From assembly GCF_000003815.2 (NCBI RefSeq), contig NC_049993.1, forward strand, positions 7,231,089-7,295,088: a stretch of 64,000 bases of DNA. Reading direction: 5' to 3'. This document shows, in pieces, positions 35,349 to 45,969 of this stretch (the stretch's first letter is position 1; every line of letters begins with the position of its first letter). The notes under the pieces were generated by a model that did no database searches, was not told the origin of the DNA, and worked only from the letters and a program-made list of their open reading frames with translations. The position numbers and the translations under genes are program-made. Source of the DNA: Branchiostoma floridae (lineage: Eukaryota > Chordata > Leptocardii > Amphioxiformes > Branchiostomatidae).

Positions 35349-35445
35349 TGTTTAGTCCATGACATTTTAATGTAATACTTACATTGCCTGGGGAGTCCTC
35401 ATGCAATGTAAGTATTACATTTATAAATGTTTCATGGACTAAACA
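35349..35445. ncRNA. Near-perfect hairpin, microRNA-precursor-like
   Basis: The arm at 35349-35387 pairs with 35403-35445. The upper stem is 19 uninterrupted base pairs (AATGTAATACTTACATTGC against GCAATGTAAGTATTACATT) next to a 15-base loop (CTGGGGAGTCCTCAT). Below it are 5 bp, a small asymmetric bulge of two extra bases on the 3' arm, and 14 further bp starting TGTTTAGTCCATGA. A second 3-base asymmetry separates the blocks. The total length of 97 bases and this layout fit an animal pre-miRNA. The alternative is a very short fold-back transposon. The structure is palindromic, so strand cannot be assigned. Transcription is not shown by the sequence. Confidence 0.5.
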
Positions 35446-36323
35446 CTGCATTAAAACTGCCTGTTGCTGAAATATTACCTAAAGAAAATAATGATCTACT
35501 GATAGAAATCTCATTCGAATTCTTGCTGAGTGTACCAATCCTAAAGTTTACTGAACTCTAAATGTCAAGTACTTTAATATACTACATATTAGCATAATTG
35601 ACATCTCCGAGAAGATGCCAACTTAAAACCAGTCGTCATCGCAAGTTTCCAGATGATGCAGGCACTGGGGAGCGAGGTGCGACGGGCAGATAACGTGGGC
35701 AACGAATTGAAAGGGGATATCAGTTTGACGTGCGAGATATTATTGCGGCACTAAGCTACAAATTGAAAGGACGAGAATATGGGGACATTTCAAGCACCTC
35801 TAATGTTTGTGATATACTATGTATAACGTTAATGTAGGGGGTGTGTCGTGGACGATTGAGCCTGAGAGAATGTCAAGGTTTTTCGATCCAATTCTAGCCT
35901 GTCTTTAGCAATCCATCCTTCCAGTGAAAGAATCTTGCCTCAGGTATTCTATGACATATTATTCTATATCCCCATTTCATTTTCGGCTGACTAAACTTCG
36001 CGCACAATGTGAGCAGATAAGATACTTGAGCAGAGAGTCACAACTTTCGATACACCCTCAAGCGACGTCGTTTTTCTTGAGTAGCTGTATCTCGGCAGCA
36101 TGGGATTAAGAAAGTAATAACGAAGTCGTTTGATAAAACTGAGGGTGTGTCTTGTCATGCCGCTCACTTCAGCCATTAAGGACATTATCGTTGAAAAAGT
36201 TTGTGAAGCGTTGAACGCTGGGGAGTGAGAGAGATAAAAGATGAGGATAAGATAGAGTAACGGATCAATTCTAATTTACGCGGACGTCTCAGATACGGTC
36301 CTGGTGCCGATACCGTCCAGTGA
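35446..36323. other. No recognised gene
   Basis: AT-rich non-coding sequence; short mirrored open frames only. Confidence 0.45.
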
Positions 36324-36515
36324 GTGCAATGCACAATGATCGCGCTTTTCGATGAAGTGGAATACGGTACGGTGGTTTTGTCAATACCACCACAGTTTAA
36401 GGTGAAGGATGCGGAGATACGTCTTCCTGTTATCGACGTTTTCATTCCTGGTGATAGGGTCTTCCAGCTTTGTTCACTTTGTAGACGGAAATTGGCGGTT
36501 GAGCCTGAGACGTGA
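36324..36515 (+). CDS. Protein-like open frame, unknown
   Basis: A 63-codon plus frame ending in TGA at 36513-36515. Its translation has alternating hydrophobic and charged residues typical of a beta-rich globular protein (MIALFDEVEYGTVVLSIPP, then EIRLPVIDVFIPGDRVFQL) and ends with a CSLC pair. A possible start is the ATG at 36336; an in-frame TGA lies just before the open stretch. The minus strand (36185-36445) is open over the same bases. No family was recognised. Its composition is better than average for this window. Confidence 0.28.
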   Translation: MQCTMIALFDEVEYGTVVLSIPPQFKVKDAEIRLPVIDVFIPGDRVFQLCSLCRRKLAVEPET

Positions 36516-37039
36516 TTTTGGACTCTACATCATTTGTTGCTCCTTAAGCTCCCGCACAAAAACCTCTTCCACGGAGATGTATGGGTAACTTCACATTGTT
36601 TAATGGTAAAGGCGCGGGCGCAGCCAACAGCCTAGGCCATTACCAACCATCAATGTTGTGTCCGTTAGATTCGCTCCTGGCTGCTCCTATAGTATTTTTC
36701 CTGGCAAAGAATCCGCTGAACCTTTCAATAATGCTTGTCTCTGATACTTGATAGATGGGAGGAAACAGAGGCGACTAACGGTCAAGGTATTTCTTCCCAA
36801 ACTGCGTACCAAAATATGCGCAGCAACGCTTAAAGTAGCACGTCATATCTTTCTCCTTCATGATTCACTATAGGTTCTTACAAATTCACCTCTGATCATG
36901 TCTTTAAGCTTTTAAACGCTGAGCGTTTTTTTTTATTTCTTTCCCTTTTGTCTTTGAGGATATGTAGTTCAGGATATCATCAGTTTTCTAGATAAACGTC
37001 AATTGTCTCTACAGCTTCTGCTGTGACCATGAAACTAAT

Positions 37040-37336
37040 CTAAGAAAAAATCAATCGTCGTTTGCGAAAATGAACTGTCAGGGAGTGAAAGGCCCAAGAG
37101 ATGCTTGATATAGTAGCAAAGATTAGTTTATCTCGGCGAGTTTCTACATAAACTAGAAATACGCAGTACCACCCTGTTCTCAGATGGGCAATATCAAGTG
37201 TATCCAAGCTACATATTGAATATAAGATGAGGCTACGGTGTTTCCGTGCGGTCATTCCTCTATATTCACAGATGTAGTTACACTCTTCACGCAACCACAC
37301 GGAGAGGCTCTTTAATGCCCAGGGATTCGCCTCCAC
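37040..37336 (-). CDS. Protein-like open frame, unknown
   Basis: A 98-codon minus frame ending in TAG at 37040-37042. It starts just after a CAG|GTGGAGG context and reads NPWALKSLSVWLREECNYIC, then a basic patch (MTARKHRS) and several hydrophobic or aromatic stretches (GWYCVFLVYVETRRDKLIFA). No motif was recognised and no partner exon was placed. Confidence 0.2.
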   Translation of the reverse strand: MEANPWALKSLSVWLREECNYICEYRGMTARKHRSLILYSICSLDTLDIAHLRTGWYCVFLVYVETRRDKLIFATISSISWAFHSLTVHFRKRRLIFS

Positions 37337-37791
37337 CTGGCCCGTAACTGCTAATTATCAATTGACGAGCTTTGGGGTCTCCCCCAGCGGTTACGTGAGG
37401 CAAGACTTGGACGCCGATTTAAACCAAATACGGGGTCCCGGCGGGACAGGGCAGACTGCTTCTTATTCTGCGGACGTCAAACCAAGGTTATTTCTACAAT
37501 TAGGAAAATCCTGGAGGATATCTTCTTGATTGCAAGTGTGGCCTCGATTTGGGTCTAACGCCGCCAGGTTGCCAAAAGATCATTGAACTTTCTCATCGTT
37601 AATTTGGAGAAACAGTTGCCGGGTTGCGATAAGATAAGGAGATCTTTAGTCACGTATGTGTAGGAACTAATCTATATGAATGTGTAATTAGGCAACTAGC
37701 AAACTTAAGAGTTGCCAAAGTATTGATTACGGTGATTTATTACATTAGTAGCGTCGCTGATATTCGGTTGGATTCCGTGTGAATAAGATAA

Positions 37792-38338
37792 ATGAACACA
37801 GCAAGTCGCCATAGGAAAAACATCATTCATTTAAAACGTTATAATGATTATTGTACTGGTCCTGCATATCTTAAACTGCTGACATTAGTTTCTATCGCAA
37901 GAGTGGAAACATTCAACACTCAGTGTCTGCGCTCTAAGAACGTACTTTTGGATGCCATCAAATTCGCGACTCAACTCTTCAAAGAACCCATGGACGTCTC
38001 TTGACGATAATCGTTTATCATCTACCGCAAAAAAAGGGGAGTGGGCGTCAAAACCCATCTTTATTCAGTACAAGATTAATAGCACATTTTCCATTCCGAA
38101 AGCCTATAGATCAGCCCTTTGTCTCATGACAATTCACCAGGAGGGCACACGGCACAAAAAAAGACAATATACAAGGTACATTGCACATGTAAGATGTTTT
38201 TCGTTAAGATTTCAAAGTTATTTAACGTCTTCCTGGCACCGTACATATGATGCACAAAATGCATATCTACTTTCTATGAATGGAATCCACACAAACACTG
38301 TTCTAGGTTACATTATAACTCTCTTGTTTCAACGTTAA
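37792..38338 (+). CDS. Two overlapping open frames, unknown
   Basis: A 70-codon frame (37792-38004) ends in a helix-like stretch (LLDAIKFATQLFKEPMDVS). A 128-codon frame (37952-38338) overlaps it by 53 bases in another frame and reads a basic, low-hydrophobicity protein. Only one can be real, or neither. No domains or splice signals support either. They are listed because the second is among the longest frames here. Confidence 0.13.
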
Positions 38339-38830
38339 TTCTGAACTGGGGCTGAAGGGACTCTGTGCTCTACAGAGTACCACAAATCTTCACTAGCTAC
38401 CACTGAGGACTTATGAGTAAATTGTTATATATTACCAAAGTTTACCTGCGCTGTCAGATGCTGTCAGCTGGCGGTCCCTAGGTTGTTTCTAGACACCGGA
38501 AGCGTGCTTTGCTTAATGAATCTTCCCTTTGTACGCATACTGCAAAATAATTGAACGACAACTGTTTAGTATTCAAGTGACTATGGTGCATGTGGTAGAT
38601 TCTAAAAACACATCCTTATAATAACTTTTCTCTTTCCTTGTATTTTGATTAAGAGGCTTGTCAGAAATTCATCTGGTAAGACATATCAGGGAGTTGCTCG
38701 GTCCAAAAAGGAAGTAAAGGCCCAAATAGTATTTGTCAGCGTTTTAATATCACCGTGCATAGTAATAAAAAGACGTTACAGACCGCCGCCTCATGTCTGG
38801 ACCATTTTCTCATAACAAGCTCAAGCCTTA

Positions 38831-39218
38831 GTCAAGGCCTCTTTCCACTAGACGGAGATCACTGGGCGACCGCACCGAGACCAAAGTTGGATCTGTAAGA
38901 CCCATTTGGCTTTAATGATTTAATATGTTGCATAATGTAAAAGTACAATCTAAAAGACAATATACAAAACGTGAAAAGATTTGTTCTGCATGTGTATTAA
39001 AAAAAACAGCGACCAAAATTGGATCTGTGAGACCCTTTTGGTTTTAGCATATATTGCGTTATGTAAAGGGATGATTTATATTTGACACTGAATACCCAAA
39101 ACATGAAAAAGATTTGTTCTTTACGTAAAAAAAACGATCCGTCAAATCTGTGGTCGCTCAGTAGTTGCCCCCAGTGCAGATGCCTCTAGTCGGTGCCTCT
39201 AGTGGATAGTGGGTGGTA
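38831..39218. mobile_element. MITE, TTA target site, internal duplication
   Basis: The left end GTCAAGGCCTCTTTCCACTA and the right end, in reverse TACCACCCACTATCCACTAG, share a CTNTCCACTAGA core. TTA flanks both sides (38828-38830, 39219-39221). Inside, a unit of about 130 bases is present twice (38879-39009 and 39011-39138): GACCAAAGTTGGATCTGT and GACCAAAATTGGATCTGT starts, and AAAGATTTGTTCT near both ends. It belongs to the same family as 25017-25260. Confidence 0.78.
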
Positions 39219-39288
39219 TTACATGCCACAAACCAAAACATTTCAAGCCGTTTTGATACCTCCAGCGAAACCCACATATTGAATTTTC

Positions 39289-39585
39289 ATGGCAGGTGTC
39301 CGACCTCAAGTCATCATCATCCCTCAAAGTTCAGACCTCCATTCACGAGATGTGACTTTTTACGACATTTCATGGCCATTCCAACCTGAAATTGCCGCAA
39401 TATTTCCCGCGAAACAACTCCTCCCACGGCCGTACTCCGCGAATATTCCACGGATTGTGACATTTGGGGGTTTTATCGACGGAGGGAAGTTCTCTGCCGT
39501 TCTCTCGTGCACGTCGGGAAAGTTAATTTGCGCCCAGAGCGCTTTAATTGGACCCAACAACCACAGCACCACCTGCGCACGTTAG
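39289..39585 (+). CDS. Unrecognised open frame in CpG-rich DNA
   Basis: A 98-codon plus frame from an ATG at 39289 to TAG at 39583-39585. It reads VRPQVIIIPQSSDLHSRDVT and further on IPRIVTFGGFIDGGKFSAVL. The reverse strand is open over much of it, as expected in GC-rich DNA. The region is richer in CpG than its neighbours and might instead be regulatory. No domain was recognised. Confidence 0.2.
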   Translation: MAGVRPQVIIIPQSSDLHSRDVTFYDISWPFQPEIAAIFPAKQLLPRPYSANIPRIVTFGGFIDGGKFSAVLSCTSGKLICAQSALIGPNNHSTTCAR

Positions 39586-39678
39586 ATCCGTGGCCGCCAG
39601 CACGAACATGAACCTCCCCATGTAACTGTTGCGCCATGAAGGGGCGATAGAGCCGGGCTCACGCGTGCGTATATATTA

Positions 39679-39911
39679 AAGTCCGTTTGAGGTCCATATG
39701 GATGCCTTAGCCTCTACCTGGCTCCACAGGTCGCTGGAAAAATATTAGAAATTTGACAAACGTAGACACATAACATGAGAGTTAGCTGTCAGAGGAGAAT
39801 GGTTTGCGACCAGCTAACTCCGCTGGCATGTTATATTTGTCCACTTTTTTTTTCAGCGATATGTGGAGCCTGGAAGAGACTACGCCTTCCATACGGACCT
39901 CATACGGACTT
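39679..39911. mobile_element. Inverted-repeat element, AAGTCCGT ends
   Basis: The left arm AAGTCCGTTTGAGGTCCATA and the right arm, in reverse AAGTCCGTATGAGGTCCGTA, match at 18 of 20 positions and continue through TGGA. The element is 233 bases. No clear target-site duplication was found. An open frame at 39775-40152 runs out of it into the next element and is not a gene. Confidence 0.7.
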
Positions 39912-39942
39912 GAATATATACCCAAGTGTGAACCCCACCTTA

Positions 39943-40129
39943 ACACAATCTTTCCACCAGAAGTTGCGACTGTACTGTGACCGCACAGCCACCAATGATT
40001 TCACAGATAGGCCAATGAAATTCATAGATAAAGATTTTTTCAACGTTTTGTGTGTTTACTTGTCTTTTAAATCATACTTTTATGTTGTGCGCCATATTCC
40101 AAGTATTTCAATTCCAGTGGAATGGGGCC
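39943..40129. mobile_element. MITE, TTTCCACC ends, TTA target site
   Basis: The left end ACACAATCTTTCCACCAGAA and the right end, in reverse GGCCCCATTCCACTGGAAT, resemble the ends of the 25017 and 38831 elements. CCTTA occurs on both sides (left 39938-39942, right 40128-40132), giving a TTA target site. The internal TTTTGTGTGTTT and CTTTTAAATCATACTTTTA blocks are shared with the partial copy near 51620-51665. Confidence 0.6.
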
Positions 40130-40132
40130 TTA

Positions 40133-40978
40133 CGGAGGTTGTGCTAGACTAGTCTGGAGAAGGACCCATCACATCAAATTCACGTTCCTGGCACTTCACT
40201 TGGGGACAAGTTGATATCCCTGCGCACTTGGTGGGAAAACAAGATAACAGAATCATTATATTTTATTACAAAGCCGCCGGTAGGGAGGTAAACCGATTGT
40301 TTCCATTGAGTTCCACGAAACGGTGATATTTATGAAGAATGTTCCCTGTGTATTACTTTGATGGAACAATGTAGAATCATTCCAATCCCTACAATGGATA
40401 GTAAAACTGAATTCCACACCATATATGGTCGTTAAATTGACGCCTCTTCACAATACGTGCCAAGCAATCAAGTTTCCAATTTTAGCAAGTTTAACTGGAA
40501 CACTTGCGGTGTGTAATCGGGGCAATTGCGGTTAAGTTGAAGGTAAAGTCAGTGAATGGAAGGAAGTTTCTTGATGGAAGTCTCTTGATAACACTTTACT
40601 AGTAAAAGGAGTAGAAAACGTAGAAAAAAAACTACCTTGTTCCGTTGGATAACTGTTGGTCACGCGAAAGTTTCATTTTTTTTTACTTGCAGATAAAAAA
40701 CAATTCCTTATTCCTTGTACCTGCCTTTTGTGACTGTGCATAAACCGGACTCATAACTTTTTTACAACGTACTAAATGAGTTTTCCGTAGTTTTACGGAG
40801 CTTACTCGGACTATATTCATGATTATAGAGTTCTTTATGGGGTGTGGTTAGTGATTATATGGGTTCATGTCTTCCCGGGGCATTACTCGTCTGGATTTCA
40901 TTCAGTCTTTGGCATTCAGGACTAACATAAAGACTGACCAGGCAAGATTGTTATTGCATCGGTTACTTTCTCATCACT
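40133..40978. other. No recognised gene
   Basis: AT-rich non-coding sequence with poly-T and poly-A stretches. Nothing was recognised. Confidence 0.5.
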
Positions 40979-41009
<31 letters not shown>

Positions 41010-41070
41010 GTGTGCGTGTGTGTGTGTGCGTGTGTGTGTGTGCGTGTGTGTGTGTGTGTGCGTGTGTGTG
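40979..41070. repeat. (TG)n microsatellite
   Basis: About 92 bases of TG with interspersed CG. Frames across it are low-complexity artefacts. Confidence 0.97.
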
Positions 41071-42339
41071 GACAGCATAACTCAAGAATGGACCATAGAT
41101 GGATCCCAATGACATTTGGAAGGTGGGTAGGGGTAGGAAAAACGAAGGTTAAGTTCGATGACGGTTCGATAATGGGTCCCCTGGCAGCTCTCTAACGAAC
41201 TGCAGGGGAACTTCGGGCATTGATATCTCGTGTTCTGGACGAGCGCATACATAATGTAGTGGTGATTTTTGAATGGTAGATAGCTCTTGAGACAAAGAGA
41301 GAGCGCAAATCATCCACAATAAGATAGATCATTCATTTGCACAAGGATTTTATATGTAGTTCATAGACTTAAAAAAACATAAAATCTATATCAGACTCTG
41401 TCTCCATTTTGAATTGGTCGATGTCGGAAACATGTTTTTCAATCCATTTCCTCATAGTATGTCCTTGATGGTAGCACGCTCAGTCCTCCGACGGTTTATT
41501 GATGCACTTAGACGATTTTTGAACTGGAAAATCTCCTCATCGAAATTATCTGTCTGCGCAATTCACCTCTGCCATGGCCATTACATGTACACGTACTACG
41601 GACCATGCAGTTTTGACCAAGGTTTATTCCATGTAAGGCCCCATGGGGACACAATAACAGCGTTTTGCTGTAACTACCAAGCCTGTCCAAGTGCTTCTCC
41701 GTAAGCCACTTTGACCTGACCTAGGCCGCATCGATTGTTAGAACATTCCAGTAGTCTTATGTCTGATCCAACCTTCCTCGCTACTTATGTTAGAACGTTC
41801 TTTACTTAAGTAGCAAGGTCTACCTTCCATTAACCAGGATTTCACACTTATTACACACTTATTTTGCTTTCAAGCTGATTCTTATCCAAGGCCACCACTT
41901 ATAGACCATAACTTTGCCAGGCTGCTATAAGTACTTTTCTGGGGGCAGAGAATCAAAACTGTCATTTCATGAATATTCAAAAGACATCGTTCGGGCCGAA
42001 AATGGCCCACGATTTCGATAATGGAAGAAGATAGACACAACTAGACAAGAAGTCTAGCTTGGTCTCGTCAGAGTACCCTTAAACTGTGCATTAAGGCATT
42101 TTCCAGAGTCTGATTGCGACAGCGGTGGTTTCCATCTTTTGGGTTTAATTAACCCAGCGCAACAAACACTCACCACAAAAATTAAGGTATATTTACTGAG
42201 ACATGTCCCAATTCAGTATTTTTTTAAATCTTCCTGCTAACAATTTACGCCATACCCCCTTTGGATGCTACTCAGGCGATGTAAAGCGACGTTTTTACTT
42301 GAGAATCAAAACGATTTCGAAAATTTTAGGTGACAACAT
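41071..42339. other. No recognised gene
   Basis: An open frame on plus at 41414-41704 (96 codons) ends in a Cys/His-rich stretch (HLCHGHYMYTYYGPC); its complement on minus reads CTCNGHGRGE. Neither is a recognisable domain. The rest is unique DNA. Confidence 0.4.
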
Positions 42340-42389
42340 ATATCTTGATGTCTTGCTGCTTCAGTATTAGCGACATGACATCAAGATAT
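42340..42389. other. 13-bp perfect hairpin
   Basis: ATATCTTGATGTC (42340-42352) pairs perfectly with GACATCAAGATAT (42377-42389) across a 24-base loop. Pairing stops abruptly at both ends. Confidence 0.8.
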
Positions 42390-42816
42390 GGTAATAATCG
42401 TAACAACAAATTGTGGCATATTTTTTTTACACTGAGCAAGTCGACCTGTCTGTGTGTGTGTGTGTATAATGGGGCGTGACGTACCTCAATACCACACATT
42501 GCAATGCAGACTTTATTATCAGATCTAAGTAATCTCACTTTATCAAACTTTAAAAGAACGTGTTAGTTCCTGAAACCACCCTTCGTCCGTTTTGATACGT
42601 CTGCCCTTTACTGGTTCAGCCATGACCATAACCTCTGTCTGGACAGACAGGACTTTCTTGTTTGCTCTTTCCAGGGTTCAACTTCCTGGCTAGACAACGG
42701 CGCATCACTGCCACTTTCCCCGAGGGCAGAGGAAATAGGTTTTCAGTTTTACCCTTTCTTCTCTTTTTCCGCTGAAATTCAGTTGATCTTACCAGATGAT
42801 GGATTGTGTGTTGGGA

Positions 42817-42829
42817 GGGGGGGGGGGGG
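42817..42829. repeat. Poly-G homopolymer (13 bp)
   Basis: Uninterrupted run of 13 G. Confidence 0.95.
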
Positions 42830-42994
42830 TGACTGGTCGACGCCAGTATCAGCAACCATAGATGTGCCTGCCAAATTCTTAACTTTCACGGCTACATATG
42901 AATGCACATTTCTAAACGATATTATTGGCTGATGAAGCTTAAGATGAAAAAAGATAAATGTAAAGCAAGATCCGTACTTTTGGATACCGTAGGA

Positions 42995-43220
42995 TCGGTG
43001 AATTGTTATCACTGTGTCTAGGTACGGTATTGGAAGGCGTGGCCCATCCCTCTCCAACCAGATGCCCAATTTTCACAGCTGGGTGGAGTGAGGAGATACT
43101 CGTAAAGTCGTGTTATGTGCCTTTCAACACAACATCTAGCAAGGAATACCAAGAATCGAACCGGTGCCTTCCAGATCCAGTACCCGATAGCCTAGCTGCT
43201 CAGCCAACTTCTGGAGTCAC
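42995..43220 (-). mobile_element. tRNA-derived SINE
   Basis: Read on minus, a tRNA-like head carries an A-box-like GTTGGCTGAGCAGCTAGG (43191-43208) and a B-box GGTTCGATTCTT (43151-43162), the internal RNA polymerase III promoter. It is followed by AAAGGCACATAACACGACTT and CTCCTCACTCCACCCAGCTG blocks and an end like CCTAGACACAGTGATAACAA. From memory this body is shared by SINEs of lancelets, sea urchins and molluscs. The SINE was copied by a LINE's reverse transcriptase and does not encode protein. The 79-codon frame across it (43003-43242) should be ignored. Confidence 0.75.
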
Positions 43221-43421
43221 TACTGTAATAAAAGTGGTTTAGATTAGCTGATGACGTACGAGAACAATGGCCTGATTAGTCGTTTGAGTGTAAAAATGAG
43301 GGTGACAGTTTTTACGCGTCAACCTCCATGAACCACTGTAACATCAGTGTCACTGAGAAGCATGTGCTGAAGACTTATGGCTGCCTTTACAAGACCCGAT
43401 GTGCGGCTTTTCCCATTTCTC

Positions 43422-43631
43422 CTATCTTTGCAGTTGAGTCAAACGTCCCACGAGGTGTACTTTTCCCAGTTTAGCAAATGAAATATTCAGCCCATCTATG
43501 GAGGTGACATTCGCAACAAGGAGAGAGGCAGTTACCGCCGGCTGCACAGCCTCTTTTGTGCCTAAATGGCTGTATCTGCAGCCATTAGCACAGACTCTTA
43601 TGACGTTAGAAAATACTCCGACGTAAAACAT
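43422..43631 (-). CDS. Protein-like open frame, unknown
   Basis: A 69-codon minus frame from an ATG at 43629-43631 to a TAG at 43422-43424. The middle reads AVTASLLVANVTSIDGLNIS with three N-linked sequon candidates (NVT, NIS and the nearby context), consistent with an extracellular strand-rich segment. No signal peptide and no clear splice sites. It could belong with the candidate exon at 44342-44546 on the same strand, but the phase was not established. Confidence 0.22.
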   Translation of the reverse strand: MFYVGVFSNVIRVCANGCRYSHLGTKEAVQPAVTASLLVANVTSIDGLNISFAKLGKVHLVGRLTQLQR

Positions 43632-44341
43632 AACGCATGAAACAGCTGAAGATTTTCAAACATAACCATTTAACCGGGAAAGGCATGTATCATCGACAGT
43701 TCAACGTCTCGTGTATGGACGGTAATAAGATTATACAAGCATTCATCATCTTTCTATACATTGTGTTAGTACTCATTAACATCCGTCTTTGACTCATTGT
43801 CGCCAGTTTTATTCTATAACTTTATTCAGTATTCTTTCATGTTCCTAATGTTAGGTTCATCGCAAATAGTGCGCGCCCTCCTCACTGCGATGGCCTGGAG
43901 CAGAATTGATGAGACGTGCTTTTATGATGTATTTGTTCTTTGTCTGTTTTTCTGGGTAGGATCCGAGACAGATCTAGGTGTCTATCAGGTAAGACGGGCA
44001 GGATTTGAAGCGTTATAATTGCTCATTCTTCATATGCATTCTTTTGAGGGAGAGTGGTTATACACTGGATAGAAACGGATTCACTGCTGCCTCGTTTCAG
44101 AGGTAAAAAAAAGATCAAAGGGAGGGTGTGTGTGTGTGTGGCAAACTGTTCCTGGTGGTTTTAGCTAGCTAAGGTATTCTAACCGAGATCCCGAGGTACA
44201 TTTGAATATAAAATAGGCAAAGTCACTGGATTGTGGGGTTCTAGCAAACGCATGCGAACTATCTCTGCCATCCCTATCCGTCAGAGCTTTGAACCTTAAC
44301 CCTTAATTGTCTACCGAGGGAGTGCATTTTTACTACATTAC

Positions 44342-44546
44342 ACACGACAGATGTTCAACAGCTCCAAACAAGCGTCCAGAGGCGTAGGTGTGGTTCCAGA
44401 CAGGCCATAAGTCAGGGTAATTGTTGCTTGTCTGCGTGCTGTGGGGCACCGCAGCGGTATGTACAGAACATGTCTGGTTTCCCCGAGGAGACGGATGTGT
44501 CGTTATCCAGGCTGGTTTGGATGCACCGTTTTCCATTATATACGGC
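44342..44546 (-). CDS. Candidate internal exon, unknown protein
   Basis: The acceptor CTCCTGCCTACCTAACAG ends at 44547 and a donor, CTGTCGTGT|GTAATG, follows at 44341, with an in-frame stop just inside the putative intron. The segment is open throughout with balanced codons. It reads YIMENGASKPAWITTHPSPR, then a Ser/Thr-rich part with sequons NQT and NHT and three cysteines. Together these suggest an extracellular protein segment. No named domain was recognised. This is one of the better-bordered exons in the window. Confidence 0.33.
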
Positions 44547-45102
44547 CTGTTAGGTAGGCAGGAGTAGGCAGACAAAGCTGGTGTTGGCACAAATTAAACT
44601 AATCCGTCTTGCTGACAAGGACAAACACTAAAGGACGTGTCTCCAGAAACACCAACACCAGGGCAAATAAGGACGTGTAGAGTCTAACGTTCTTCTAATA
44701 ATAATAACGAACAAATAAACGCCACTTGGCCCTAGTTTGTATAGGTCTGAATTTCATTTGTTCAAGGAAGAAATGGTCCGGCCAGATGGTCATTATGAAC
44801 CCAATCTGGCGTAGCGTGTCCATTTGACGATCTATGGACATTTAATTTCTGGCAGGTACAATTTTAATCTGGTCAATGATGTAGTATCCAATATATGATG
44901 ATGATGACGACGGCGACGATATATGCATGTTTTGAAGACAGCACTTATCTTTGGTTACTAACAATAGGTACGTGGTTTAAGTATTACAAGCTCATCTTTA
45001 CCAGTTTTGTTGTGTTCCTGATTACATGTATGATTCTTATATCACCTATAGGTACAGTCCCAAGATTAGAATGACTATATAAGGACTAGAATTGTAGCAT
45101 AA

Positions 45103-45847
45103 ATGGTGTTTTTGTCGATTAATACAACCTGTAGTGTAGCGGCATCAGGAAGAGCTAAACTCGATGCACTGCGAAATGAAGGTGTCTGTTTTCCATTTAG
45201 TGACCAATACTCCAGCCAAAAAAGAACACACAGACTAGTACTCTTCGAATTCCTTTCAACCAAAACCCCACAAAACCGCCTTCATATCCTGCCAAGACAA
45301 CCGTGTCGGGATGTCGACGATGAAAAGCGAGTGCACATCCGCTATGCTACAGGCAGAATATTAATTGCTGTGAGTTCTGTTGTAGGAGGCAGTGATCCGT
45401 ATTACATCTACAAATCTAAAGAATCTCCCGCCGGTCTGGATCAAAGATATAACGGCAATGTAAATTGTATAGCTGAGGCCAGGCTTTGCTCGCAATCTCT
45501 TACATCTCTCTCTCGCTCTCTCAATTACTTCTGGTGTAGGTTTAATGGCATTCTCGTCTTGGCAGCCGAGCGTCAAGGAACAAGCGCTGTTGTCTGTACC
45601 AGACTTCATGGGTTGCTGGGAAACTAATAGACACTGGCTAGTAGTAGCCGGAGAAAGGAGTATAGTTTGTAGCAAACTTTACCCGTATAACCGGCTAATT
45701 TATCTGGCATATCATTCAGCCTATCAGGCAGATTCCTACTATTTTTCCGGCAACCTATGGAGTCTGGTAGAAAATACAAGTCGCCGGCCTCCCAGACCCC
45801 CTAAAATGGCCGTGACATGTGAAATACAGATGTTCACAGATGTATAA
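45103..45847. CDS. Overlapping long open frames, strand undecided
   Basis: The longest frame of the window (174 codons, plus, 45103-45627), a 100-codon plus frame (45545-45847) and a 104-codon minus frame (45361-45675) overlap here. A CT-rich run (45502-45521) precedes TACTTCTGGTGTAG, a plausible plus-strand acceptor at 45540 that would open the 45545 frame (ADSYYFSGNLWSLVENTSRR near its end). No domain was recognised in any frame. At most one of the three is real. Confidence 0.2.
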
Positions 45848-45969
45848 TGGTTGGTTGAGTCCAGGTTTTATTGCAAAAGGATAACGCTTCCTGCATACAA
45901 AAGTTCACAAAAGGATGGTGCCACAATGGTACCCCTTGAAGCAGAATATTGACCTTAATATAACGCCGT

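Noticed and set aside
39576-39637. Short minus-strand peptide resembling a signal sequence (MGRFMFVLAATDLTCAG)
   Set aside because: Hydrophobic core is short and contains Asp; other minus frames are equally open in this GC-rich patch.
39775-40152. 125-codon open frame on plus
   Set aside because: Runs across the ends of two adjacent MITEs, so it is not an ancestral coding sequence.
43003-43242. 79-codon open frame on plus
   Set aside because: It is the reverse strand of the tRNA-derived SINE.
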